This document shows, piece by piece, positions 41,913 to 49,347 of a stretch of DNA of 64,000 nucleotides. Every line of letters starts with the position of its first letter. Within the stretch, counting starts at the first letter, position 1. The position numbers and the translations under genes are program-made. The stretch covers positions 496,001-560,000 of the forward strand of contig CAWHMT010000004.1 of the NCBI GenBank assembly GCA_963830455.1, read 5' to 3'. Source of the stretch: 20CM-2-65-7 sp963830455. Its GTDB lineage: Bacteria > Gemmatimonadota > Gemmatimonadetes > Gemmatimonadales > GWC2-71-9. The notes under the pieces are model-generated. The model searched no databases and was not told the origin of the DNA. It saw only the letters and a list, made by a program, of their open reading frames with translations.

Positions 41913-42517
41913 ACCTGTTGCGGGCCGCGCGCCGCCTGGTGCAGGTGACGCGCGGAGTGGGGTTGCTGCGCCGCAAGCGCGAAGCGCTGGTGACGGAGTT
42001 GTTCAAGCTGGCGCGACCGGCCGCGGACGCGCGCGCCCTGATTGCCGACGCCGGTGTGCGCGCTTACCCGCCACTGCTGGCGGCGCTGTCCCTGCATGGC
42101 CGGGCCGGGCTGAGGGCGCTGGCGTGGCCGGAACGGCTGCTTCAGGTGGAAGTGGAGGGCGGATCGCTGTGGGGAATCGCGGTGTCCCGGATCGCGGCAC
42201 GCCCGGCGCTGATGCGGACGCTCGCGGCGCGCGGCACGGCGCCGGGATTGACGGGGCCGGCGGCCGCGGCGGCCGCGAGCGCGTTCGAGCGTCTCGCAGA
42301 TCTGTTGCTCGAGGCGGCGCCGCGCGAGATGCTGATCCGGCGCCTGGGCGAGGCGCTGGCGCAGACCTCGCGGCAGGTGAACACGCTGGAGCGCCGGTTG
42401 GCACCCGCGCTGCGCAGCGCCGTGACCGACATGCGCCGCACACTCGACGAGCGTGAGCGCGAGGAGCGGCTCAGGCTCAAGCGTTTGAAATCCTCACGCA
42501 CCACACGCACCACGTAG
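41885..42517 (+). CDS. atpD: V-type ATPase subunit D (central rotor shaft)
   Basis: 210 residues, long antiparallel coiled coil: TRGVGLLRRKREALVTELF at the N-terminus and QTSRQVNTLERRLAPALRSA with DEREREERLRLKRLK at the C-terminus, the conserved rotor ends. With F it forms the shaft turning inside A3B3. Last gene of the operon; the selenoprotein candidate converges 23 bases downstream. Confidence 0.93.
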   Translation: MERTSPTRMNLLRAARRLVQVTRGVGLLRRKREALVTELFKLARPAADARALIADAGVRAYPPLLAALSLHGRAGLRALAWPERLLQVEVEGGSLWGIAVSRIAARPALMRTLAARGTAPGLTGPAAAAAASAFERLADLLLEAAPREMLIRRLGEALAQTSRQVNTLERRLAPALRSAVTDMRRTLDEREREERLRLKRLKSSRTTRTT

Positions 42518-42540
42518 GCTGAGCTGGGCGCCGCGCGGAG

Positions 42541-43110
42541 CTACCCGCGACCCACCCCGAGGGCATCGGCGACCCGGTTGATGTAGTTGAACCAGGCCGC
42601 AATCAACGTCATTTGCAGAATGGCGCGATCGTCGAACCCCACATCCCGCAGTCGCGCGTGATGCTGAGGTCCGATGCGCGTGGCGTCGCGCGTCATCTGG
42701 ACGACGTAATCGAGCATCACCCGCTCCGACTCGGAGACGGGGGCCTTGGTGTAATCGTCCTCCAGGGCCGCCACCAGCTCGGCATCCAGCGTTACCCGAC
42801 GCAGAAACTCTGCGTGCGATTCGATTCAGTAGCGGCAGCGATTCGCGACCGAAACGACGGTCGTGATCATCTCGTGCTGCCGCCGCGCGAGCGGCAAGTC
42901 GGGCGCCATCAGTGCGCCGAACGTCGCGAACGCGTGGTAGAGCGCGTCGGGGATCAGACTGTGCGACGCGACGATGCCGGACGTACTGCCGTCGGGCGTG
43001 GGATGGACGGGGGTCGCGTACTCGACGGGGTAGAGCTTTTTCTGCTCTTCAATCGCCCAGCGAAGCTTCTCGTCCGCCTCGGGCAACGGGATCGTGCGAA
43101 TCCAGGTCAT
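42541..43110 (-). CDS. AhpD/CMD-like peroxidase-related protein with in-frame TGA: candidate selenoprotein
   Basis: The minus-strand frame from ATG 43110 to 42541 is open except for one TGA at 42828-42826 (codon 95). Before it the protein reads EMITTVVSVANRCRY and after it IESHAEFLRRVTLDAEL, exactly the N-x-C-x-Y-C-x3-H redox motif of carboxymuconolactone decarboxylase/AhpD-type 'peroxidase-related' proteins, with TGA in place of the second Cys. Read as selenocysteine it gives CxxU, H99 and a normal 189-residue protein. Downstream conservation (AAWFNYINRVADALGVG) shows no decay. A SECIS-like hairpin follows the TGA. The start overlaps the permease stop (ATGA). A nonsense mutation or a C-to-A sequencing error is the alternative. 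Confidence 0.75.
42796..42819 (-). ncRNA. SECIS-like hairpin in mRNA after the TGA
   Basis: On the minus strand, six perfect pairs ACGCAG/CTGCGT (42815-42810 with 42804-42799) close the 5-base loop AGTTT. A bulged C and three further pairs (TCG with CGG, one G-U) extend it. The loop starts 17 bases after the TGA and has G at loop position 2. Bacterial SECIS models require a short apical loop with G in the first two positions about 16-37 bases from UGA, so the fit is good. SelB binding is inferred. Confidence 0.6.
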
Positions 43111-44438
43111 GAGTCAGGTTCCGGATTACGTGTGAGCCTGCCGCGGAATACCAGCAGATACAGCGGAATGCCCAGCGCGACGATCGCCACACCGAGCGCG
43201 GCCTGCAGGGGGTTATGGCCCGCCAGGAGAAACAGTAGGACAACCACCAGAATAAGGAAGAGGGCTGGAGTCAGCGGGTAGCCGGGCGTGTGATATGCCG
43301 CGGCTCCCTCGCGACGCCGCAATACGATCAGGCCCACCACCGTCAGCGCGAGAAACGCGACCGTGACGAAAATGAAATAGGACAGGATCTGTTGAAACGT
43401 TCCGAGCAGGACGAGCACGGATGCCAGGGTGGCCTGAATAGCGACGGCGCGGGTCGGCGTGCCGAATCGGGGGTGCACGTGGGCCACTGTTTTGAAGAAC
43501 ACGCCGTCGCGCGCCATGGCGTAGTAGACCCGCGGTAACGCCATGAGCAGCGCCAGCAGGCTTCCCGCCACCGCCACGATGACTACGCCCGCGAACACTC
43601 GGCCGCCGGCCGGACCGAACAGTGCTTCGCCCGCTTGCGCCGCGAAGGTCTCGCCGGACGTGACGCGCTCGAGCGGCACGAGGTAGAGAAACACAGCGCT
43701 CGTCACGATGTACACCAGCGTGATCGCCGCCACGCCGAGCGCGAGCGCGCGTGGGACGGTGCGCGCCGGATCACGCGCCTCACCGGCCAGCTTCGCGATC
43801 TCCCACCAGCCGCCGAAAGCGAAGAACGCGCCGACGAGCGCCGGCGCGAGCGCGCCGGGCAGCGGATCCGAGCCCGCGCGCTGCGCGACAAAGGGAATGA
43901 AATGTGACCAGCTGCCCGAGCCGAGCACGAACGCGAGCAGCGCGATGAGCGCAAGCGCGCCGAGCTTCAACGCGGTCAGCCATTGCATCAGGCGGGACCC
44001 GAGTCGCAGCCCCGCGATACTCACCCCGGCCATGATCAGGATGGCGCCGAGGGCCACGACCTTCAGAACCGGGCCGGTCCACGCCAGGGCGTATCCGACG
44101 TAGCCGGCCAGACCCATCGCGAGCAAGGCAGTGATCCCGGGATCCATCACGAGCAGACACTTCCAGCCGTAGACGAATGCAACCAGCGGCCCGAACGCCT
44201 CGCGCAGGTACACATAGCCTCCGCCCGCTTCGGGGAAGCGAGCGGCAAGCGCGCCGTAGCACAGCGCGCCGCTGAGCGCCATCGCCCCCATGATCAGCCA
44301 CACGATCAGGAGCCACAGGGGCGACCCGACCGAACGCGCCATCGTCGCCGGCGTGAGAAAAATGCCGATCGCGATGACCTCGCCGATGACGAGCGTGGTG
44401 ACCGCGAGGACGCCGAGCTGGCGTGGGAGTCTGTCCAT
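43107..44438 (-). CDS. APC-family amino acid permease
   Basis: 443 residues, 12 predicted membrane helices. N-terminal signature: TTLVIGEVIAIGIFLTPATM, the unwound helix 1 of the APC/LeuT fold (GxxIGxGIF-like), then ALCYGALAARFPEAGGGYVYL and LREAFGPLVAFVYGW typical of LAT/YfnA-type permeases. Helix 6 shows GAFFAFGGWWEIAKLAGE. It exchanges or imports amino acids; the substrate is not readable. Coupled by ATGA to the selenoprotein candidate, which might process a related substrate or protect the cell. Confidence 0.92.
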   Translation of the reverse strand: MDRLPRQLGVLAVTTLVIGEVIAIGIFLTPATMARSVGSPLWLLIVWLIMGAMALSGALCYGALAARFPEAGGGYVYLREAFGPLVAFVYGWKCLLVMDPGITALLAMGLAGYVGYALAWTGPVLKVVALGAILIMAGVSIAGLRLGSRLMQWLTALKLGALALIALLAFVLGSGSWSHFIPFVAQRAGSDPLPGALAPALVGAFFAFGGWWEIAKLAGEARDPARTVPRALALGVAAITLVYIVTSAVFLYLVPLERVTSGETFAAQAGEALFGPAGGRVFAGVVIVAVAGSLLALLMALPRVYYAMARDGVFFKTVAHVHPRFGTPTRAVAIQATLASVLVLLGTFQQILSYFIFVTVAFLALTVVGLIVLRRREGAAAYHTPGYPLTPALFLILVVVLLFLLAGHNPLQAALGVAIVALGIPLYLLVFRGRLTRNPEPDS

Positions 44439-44464
44439 GCGTGGGTCACAAAGGTAGGAGCCCC

Positions 44465-44480
44465 TGAAGACCCGCTCAAG
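44465..44480 (-). promoter_or_regulatory. Weak TTCA-type repeat before the permease gene
   Basis: Read leftward, CTTGA (44480-44476) and CTTCA (44469-44465) are 11 bp apart, ending 26 bp before the permease ATG at 44438. The inverted half-site is missing and the distance is shorter than for the other sites, so this is tentative. Confidence 0.25.
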
Positions 44481-44499
44481 GACGCTGAGGGTTTCGTGA

Positions 44500-44524
44500 T
44501 GAGCGGACGTTCATCCCAGGTTCA
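44500..44524 (+). promoter_or_regulatory. TTCA-type operator before the 44579 operon
   Basis: TGAGC-GGAC-GTTCA-TCCCAG-GTTCA: the same inverted/direct/direct arrangement with N4 and N6 gaps as at 7765, 16081 and 34367. It ends 54 bp before ATG 44579, in the 140-base divergent gap. Confidence 0.55.
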
Positions 44525-44578
44525 TCGAAAATTTGCCCGCGCTCGCCCACGTTTTCTGGTGGCTTACCACGGAGTGGT

Positions 44579-45082
44579 ATGAACTGGGCGCACATACATT
44601 TGATGCTGAACCACCTTCCCGTGCTCGGCACGATTTTCGGCCTGCTGCTGCTCGGGTGGGCCGTGCTGCGGCGCAATGAGGCGCTGCAACGGGTCGCGCT
44701 CGGAACGTTTGTCCTTACCGCGCTTGCGGCAGTCCTCGTATACCTGACCGGCGAGTCGGCCGAGGAGCTTGTCGAAGACCTGGCCGGAACCGCCGAGCAG
44801 GCGATCGAGCCGCATGAGCAGGCGGCGCTCGTGGCCCTGATCGCGGTCGAGGCGCTGGGCGCGCTGGCGCTGACGACGCTGGTGCTGTTCCGAAAGCGCG
44901 GTGTTCCGCGTCCCCTCATCGGCGCGGCGCTGGTTTGCGCGCTCGCCACAGCGGGATTGATGGCGCAAACCGCCAACCTCGGCGGCCGGATCCGCCACGC
45001 AGAGCTGCGCTCAACCGCTACTCCACCACAGGGCGATCATGACGACGATGAGCATCGAGGACGCGATGGGGGGGCACCATGA
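44579..45082 (+). CDS. Small multi-helix membrane protein, unknown
   Basis: 167 residues with four predicted membrane helices. It opens MNWAHIHLMLNHLPVLGTIFGLLL; the 'H-L-x-L-N-H-x-P-x-G' pattern is found in DUF2231-like and other cytochrome-associated membrane proteins and could bind haem. Helices follow at about residues 40-60, 80-102 and 112-130. The tail is acidic and His-rich (QGDHDDDEHRGRD). Coupled by ATGA to the next gene; the operon ends in a cytochrome c. Confidence 0.7.
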   Translation: MNWAHIHLMLNHLPVLGTIFGLLLLGWAVLRRNEALQRVALGTFVLTALAAVLVYLTGESAEELVEDLAGTAEQAIEPHEQAALVALIAVEALGALALTTLVLFRKRGVPRPLIGAALVCALATAGLMAQTANLGGRIRHAELRSTATPPQGDHDDDEHRGRDGGAP

Positions 45083-45684
45083 CCACGGCGACATACACGG
45101 GCCGCGAAGCCCAGATCGAAAGACGGTCGATCGAGCGGTTCATGCCGGCCTGGGACGTCCGCACCTTTCACGAGGTGATCGTTCAGGCGCCCGCCGATAC
45201 GGTATTCAGTGTGGCCGAGCACCTCGACCTGCAGTCGAATCCCCTGGTGCGGGCGATCTTCTGGCTGCGCGGGAAGATCATGAGAGCGAGCAACACGACG
45301 CCGCGTCGTCCTGCCGGCTTGGTGGAGGAGACGAAAAGCCTGGGTTGGGGTGAATTGACGAGACGACCGGGCCGTGAGCTCGTGATGGGTGCGGTGACGC
45401 AGCCGTGGATCGCGGACGTGAAATTCACGGCGGTGCCTCCGGACGACTTCCTGGGATACGGGGAGTGGGGGCGCGTGAAGATCACGTGGACCCTCGAGGC
45501 TGTGCCGATCGAGCCCACGCTGACGCTGTTTCGCACGGAGACCCGGGTGCGCGCCACCGACATGGCCGCGCGCGAGAAGTTGCTCCGGTACTGGCGCTTC
45601 GCGCGGTTCGGAATCATGATGATTCGGTGGCTGCAGCTACGCGCGCTGCGCAGCGCCGTCACCGACATGCGTGAGGGATCATGA
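45079..45684 (+). CDS. SRPBCC-like (START-fold) protein
   Basis: 201 residues. The pattern FHEVIVQAPADTVFSVAEHL opens many SRPBCC/polyketide cyclase-like domains, followed by strands such as TRRPGRELVMGAVTQPW, RVKITWTLEAVPIEPTLTLF and TETRVRATD, then a long C-terminal helix (EKLLRYWRFARFGIMMIRWL). Such folds bind hydrophobic ligands. No catalytic residues can be named. ATGA overlaps at both ends. Confidence 0.6.
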   Translation: MTTATYTGREAQIERRSIERFMPAWDVRTFHEVIVQAPADTVFSVAEHLDLQSNPLVRAIFWLRGKIMRASNTTPRRPAGLVEETKSLGWGELTRRPGRELVMGAVTQPWIADVKFTAVPPDDFLGYGEWGRVKITWTLEAVPIEPTLTLFRTETRVRATDMAAREKLLRYWRFARFGIMMIRWLQLRALRSAVTDMREGS

Positions 45685-46061
45685 TCCGCCAATTGCTTTC
45701 GGTCTTGCTCGTCGGCCTGGTGTTTGTCAGCCCGCCGGCGTTGGACGCGCAAGTGCCGACATCGGCTCGGGCGGATTCGACCTCGCAAGCACGGCTAGCA
45801 CCAGTTGATTCGGCGCTTGCGGCGCAAGGACGCACGCTTGCCGATCAATACGCCTGCCGCGCGTGCCACGCGTATACGGCGTCCGAGCCAAAGGCTATGG
45901 GACCGTCGCTGAACGGCGTCTTCCAGCAGCGTGGCGCTGCCTACCTGGACCAGAAAATCGCCGAGCCGCAATTCGACGACCCCAAGAGCATGATGCCGAA
46001 GTTGCCGCTCACGGCGAGCCAGCGCCGGGCCATCGTCGAGTTTATGCGAACGCTGAACTGA
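45681..46061 (+). CDS. Periplasmic monohaem cytochrome c
   Basis: 126 residues. Signal peptide (LLSVLLVGLVFVSPPALDAQ), then one class I cytochrome domain: LADQYACRACHAYTA with the CRACH haem site, GPSLNGVFQQ, and an axial Met in PKSMMPKLPLTASQRRAIVEF. Probably a soluble electron carrier. Last gene of the 44579 operon. Confidence 0.92.
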   Translation: MIRQLLSVLLVGLVFVSPPALDAQVPTSARADSTSQARLAPVDSALAAQGRTLADQYACRACHAYTASEPKAMGPSLNGVFQQRGAAYLDQKIAEPQFDDPKSMMPKLPLTASQRRAIVEFMRTLN

Positions 46062-46101
46062 ATCATGAAGGTCGTTGTCCCAAAGGCCATCTATCAGTGA
46101 C

Positions 46102-46117
46102 TCTCACAATCCTTTCA
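46102..46117 (+). promoter_or_regulatory. 11-bp-phased TTCA-type repeats before the dihaem gene
   Basis: TCTCA (46102) and TTTCA (46113) are 11 bp apart and end 43 bp before ATG 46161. A -10-like CTAATC lies at about 46139. The inverted half-site is poor. Confidence 0.4.
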
Positions 46118-46160
46118 TATAGGCTTTATCTTGACGCCGCTAATCCTGAGCGGAGGCTCG

Positions 46161-46796
46161 ATGCGCAGTGCCGTGCAGCTGATCGTGATCGTCGGTACCC
46201 TGTCTGCCGTGTTGGGGTGCCGCAAGGAGGCGCCGGCAAACAACGCGGCGAATTCCGGCACGCAGAGCACAGGAGTGAACCGGCAGGACGAATTGCTGCT
46301 CGCGGCCGCCAATGTGGCGTTGCCGCCGCCCGGTGTGACGGCGGCGGATTTACCCGAGCCGAATTCCCAAGGAGCGCAGCTCGTGGGACAATATTGCGGG
46401 CAATGTCACAACATCCCCACGCCGCAGATGCACAGCGCCACCGACTGGCCGAGTATCGCACGGCGCATGTGGCTGCGCATGGAGTTGCTGCCGTCGACGC
46501 TGCAGGTGAAGGTGCCGACGGCGGGGGAGCGGTTCGCCATCCTGGATTACCTGAATGCGAATGCGCTGAAAGTCAGTGGGAGCACCCTGCCGCCCGGTGT
46601 CGGGCGAGAAGCGTTCTCACAGGTGTGCAGTCGCTGTCATGCGTTGCCGGATCCTCGCACCCATTCACGTGAGGACTGGCCGACCGTGTACGCGCGGATG
46701 GAGCGAAACATGGAGCGGATGAAGGTGCCGCCTCCGACGCGAGAGCAGACGTCCGACATTCTCTTGTACTTGCAGATGGTCGCGAGCCGACAGTAA
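46161..46796 (+). CDS. Dihaem cytochrome c lipoprotein
   Basis: 211 residues. Signal peptide ending in a lipobox (LSAVLGCRKEAP). Two similar cytochrome modules: GQYCGQCHNIPTPQMHSATD with WPSIARRMWLRMEL, and QVCSRCHALPDPRTHSRED with WPTVYARMERNMERM. Each has one CxxCH and a likely Met ligand in the following helix. GGAGG lies 6 bases before ATG 46161. Probably a lipid-anchored electron shuttle; internal duplication is evident. Confidence 0.9.
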   Translation: MRSAVQLIVIVGTLSAVLGCRKEAPANNAANSGTQSTGVNRQDELLLAAANVALPPPGVTAADLPEPNSQGAQLVGQYCGQCHNIPTPQMHSATDWPSIARRMWLRMELLPSTLQVKVPTAGERFAILDYLNANALKVSGSTLPPGVGREAFSQVCSRCHALPDPRTHSREDWPTVYARMERNMERMKVPPPTREQTSDILLYLQMVASRQ

Positions 46797-46822
46797 CCGG
46801 TCGCAGAGAGGGAGAGCATCAT

Positions 46823-48739
46823 ATGAAGCTGCGCTATTTGATCGCCGTCCTTGGGGTATTCGCACTCGCGGCGTGTACGGACGAGAAGATCGTCTACGTG
46901 ACCCAACCTCCCTTCAATCCGCCGGCAGACTCCATCAACGGCTTCCTCGGATACTTCACCGCGAGCACGAAGCAAACCACGTGCGGCAATTGCCATTCGC
47001 TGCACCAGCGCGACTGGGCAGGCACCGTCCACTCCAACGCATGGAGCGACCTCGTGGCATCCGGCCACCAGGCAGCGAATGGCTCCTGTGATGCCTGCCA
47101 CTCGGTCAGCTCGTACGGCAACATGGCGGTGGCGCCGGCCGGTTACAAGAAAGTCGCCGATTCAGCGTATCACGACGTGCAATGCGAGAGCTGCCACGGC
47201 CCCGGCTTCACGCACGTGTCGGCCCCCGATGCCGTGGGCAACGCGCCACTCGCGAACGTGTACGTCGATACCACAGCAAACGGACCCGGGACGTGCGCCA
47301 CCTGCCACTCCGGTACGCACACGCCATACTGGGAGGAGTGGAACCAGTCTACCCACTCGGCCCAGGGCCGCCACGCGACTGAGGAAGAATGCCAGCGCTG
47401 CCACACCGGCCAGGGCGCCCTGGAATCCTGGGGGGTGACTGCCGCCTACATCGGCAGTGACAACCCCATCGGAGCGAATGCCTTCGGGATCACCTGCGCC
47501 GTCTGCCACGATCCACACGGCACCGCCAAGGACCCTGTTACTGGACTGGTCAACGAAGGCCAGCTGCGGTTCCCGCTTGCGAGCTCCGATCCTACCAGGC
47601 AGCTGTGCATGAAGTGCCACGGCCGGCGCACCGAGCCTCTAGCGATGGACTCGACCAGGACCGAAAGCCCGGGCGGCAGCAACTCGCCGCACGCGCCGCA
47701 AGGGGCCACCGTGATCGGCGAGCTCGGGTATCAGAATCCGAGCTACCTCGATCCGGTGCTGATCGAGGTGGCCAAGACCGCGAGCCACGGCAACCTGACC
47801 AAGAACCCGAAGCTGTGCGCCGGCTGTCACGTGCATCCCTTCTCGACGACGGATACGGCCAGCGGGGCGACAGTTTTTGCAACCGGTCACCTGTTCCGGC
47901 CGATCCCGTGCTACGGGCCTGATGGGATCACGCCAACGGACTCGATCAAGAACTGCGCGTACTCGCCCGCGGAGCGCTCATTCAAGGCGTGCCTCGGGTC
48001 GGGCTGTCATGCGAGCGAGAACGAGCCTGCCGGCCTGCTGGCGGTGGCGCGCGGGAGGATTCAGTCCCTCACAGCCACGCTGTGGGTGAACTCGAACACG
48101 GCTAGCAGCGGAATCGACACGCTCGACCAGGGCATCCTCCCCGCGGTTCTCAAGGGCACGTGGAGCCAGAAGGGGACGCTCAACAACGTCACGCTGTTCG
48201 CGAACGGTGCTAGGGTCCAAGGTGACAGCGTGATCAACCTTGACGCGACGTCTTTGACAGGCAAGCTCGCGCAGGGGAACACGCTCCAGATTGGCACGGC
48301 TCAATACACGGTGACAGCGACCGTCACGGCCGCAGCGAATCAGCTCAACGGCGTTCAAGTCACTCCACCGTTCGCGGCAGCGGTCGCAGACAACACCAAG
48401 ATCCTCGTCGTGAAAATGGGCGACTTGCTCTCGGCAGACCGGGTTATCACGGCGGCGGACGGGGCCGAATTCAACGTGCGCTCCGTGGGGGAGGACGCCA
48501 CGGGAACGCCCTTCGGCAGCACGTCGGACCGGTCGCACACAGTCCACAATCCATTCCTGGCCGAGGCGCTGCTGCGGGCCAACATCAACGAGTTGACGGC
48601 GCTCTACGGGTCCCAGCCGTGGTTCCCGAGCATCCCGGCGCCGGTGCAGAGAATCCTGGATGGGCCGCTGGGTGCGACGGGCACCGTGCCATTCACGCGC
48701 CCGGCCAAGCAAACTGGCCAGCGAGTCAGCCTGCAGTAG
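46823..48739 (+). CDS. Nonahaem cytochrome c lipoprotein with beta-rich C-terminus
   Basis: 638 residues. Lipobox FALAACTDEK. Eight CxxCH sites (CGNCH, CDACH, CESCH, CATCH, CQRCH, CAVCH, CMKCH, CAGCH) lie in residues 50-335, with one extended site CLGSGCH (CX4CH) near 393, nine haems in all. The last ~240 residues contain no Cys and look strand-rich (VNSNTASSGIDTLDQG, TLQIGTAQYTVTATVTA), perhaps a carbohydrate- or partner-binding domain. The early part (ESCHGPGFTHVSAP) resembles c554-type multihaem proteins. It may be exposed on the outer membrane. A terminator follows. Confidence 0.9.
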   Translation: MKLRYLIAVLGVFALAACTDEKIVYVTQPPFNPPADSINGFLGYFTASTKQTTCGNCHSLHQRDWAGTVHSNAWSDLVASGHQAANGSCDACHSVSSYGNMAVAPAGYKKVADSAYHDVQCESCHGPGFTHVSAPDAVGNAPLANVYVDTTANGPGTCATCHSGTHTPYWEEWNQSTHSAQGRHATEEECQRCHTGQGALESWGVTAAYIGSDNPIGANAFGITCAVCHDPHGTAKDPVTGLVNEGQLRFPLASSDPTRQLCMKCHGRRTEPLAMDSTRTESPGGSNSPHAPQGATVIGELGYQNPSYLDPVLIEVAKTASHGNLTKNPKLCAGCHVHPFSTTDTASGATVFATGHLFRPIPCYGPDGITPTDSIKNCAYSPAERSFKACLGSGCHASENEPAGLLAVARGRIQSLTATLWVNSNTASSGIDTLDQGILPAVLKGTWSQKGTLNNVTLFANGARVQGDSVINLDATSLTGKLAQGNTLQIGTAQYTVTATVTAAANQLNGVQVTPPFAAAVADNTKILVVKMGDLLSADRVITAADGAEFNVRSVGEDATGTPFGSTSDRSHTVHNPFLAEALLRANINELTALYGSQPWFPSIPAPVQRILDGPLGATGTVPFTRPAKQTGQRVSLQ

Positions 48740-48764
48740 ATTTGCGGCTGATGATCCTGTTCTC

Positions 48765-48803
48765 CGGCCCCGGGATCCTTGTGGTCACCGGGGCCGAGTT
48801 TTT
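48765..48803 (+). terminator. Rho-independent terminator after the nonahaem gene
   Basis: Nine-pair GC stem CGGCCCCGG (48765-48773) / CCGGGGCCG (48788-48796), 14-base loop, followed by GA G and TTTTT (48799-48803). It separates the nonahaem gene from the following nine-gene operon. Confidence 0.65.
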
Positions 48804-48832
48804 GGCCCGGGAGCCCCCCGATGGCGTGGGGT

Positions 48833-48846
48833 GCCGGGGCCCCGGC
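48833..48846. promoter_or_regulatory. Perfect 14-bp GC palindrome before the cytochrome operon
   Basis: GCCGGGGCCCCGGC, centred between 48839 and 48840, 26 bp before ATG 48872. It shares the GGCCCCGG core with the terminator stem just upstream. It could be a dimeric repressor site or an mRNA leader hairpin hiding the start. No TTCA-type site is present in this gap (48740-48871). Confidence 0.3.
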
Positions 48847-48871
48847 GTGTGACAACCGGCCGCGAGGACTC

Positions 48872-49345
48872 ATGAGCCAAGCGCCAGCTCCCCCAGCCCC
48901 GGGCGTCGACAAATCGGATTGGCAGGCCACTTTCAACGAGTACCTGTTGGGAGGGATTGCCTTCCTGACCCTGGTGCTCGCCGTACTTGCTGCCATCGCG
49001 TACCTGCTTCCGGGCGATTACCTCCAGATCCCCGAACTACAGCCTTCCGTACGGGTCGCAGAGCAGGCGGACTTCCCGGTTGGGGCCAGCCGCGTGGTCA
49101 CGTGGGGTCCCCGCGTCGTGTTGGTCGTCCACTCCGCCGAGCGCGAGTACGACGCGCTGCAAGGCACGTCTCCGCTGGACGGGTGCATTCTCGATTGGGA
49201 CGCGGTGTCGCTGCGCGTCGTCTCGCCCTGCAGCTTTCTCGTGTACGATCTGCATGGCAACGTCGTGCGGGGCCTGACCACCGTCCCCTTGCAGCGCTAC
49301 GCCGTGTTCCTGCGGCAGGGCAGCGTGTACGTGACAGCGTCGTAG
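48872..49345 (+). CDS. Rieske-fold protein that has lost all four cluster ligands
   Basis: 157 residues: a cytoplasmic leader, one membrane helix (LLGGIAFLTLVLAVLAAIAYLL) and a Rieske domain. The usual C-T-H-L-G-C becomes S-P-L-D-G-C and the usual C-P-C-H-G-S becomes S-P-C-S-F-L (TSPLDGCILDWD; VVSPCSFLVYDLHGN). The four residues that hold the [2Fe-2S] cluster (two Cys, two His) are therefore Ser, Leu, Ser and Ser, while the two Cys that form the structural disulfide remain. The fold end (VVRGLTTVPLQRYAVFLRQ) is normal. It probably acts as a structural subunit beside the following cytochrome b. Confidence 0.85.
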   Translation: MSQAPAPPAPGVDKSDWQATFNEYLLGGIAFLTLVLAVLAAIAYLLPGDYLQIPELQPSVRVAEQADFPVGASRVVTWGPRVVLVVHSAEREYDALQGTSPLDGCILDWDAVSLRVVSPCSFLVYDLHGNVVRGLTTVPLQRYAVFLRQGSVYVTAS

Positions 49346-49347
49346 CC

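Noticed and set aside
42541..42774. Independent small gene starting MAALEDDY downstream of the TGA
   Set aside because: It is the in-frame continuation of the peroxidase-related protein, with no ribosome site of its own.
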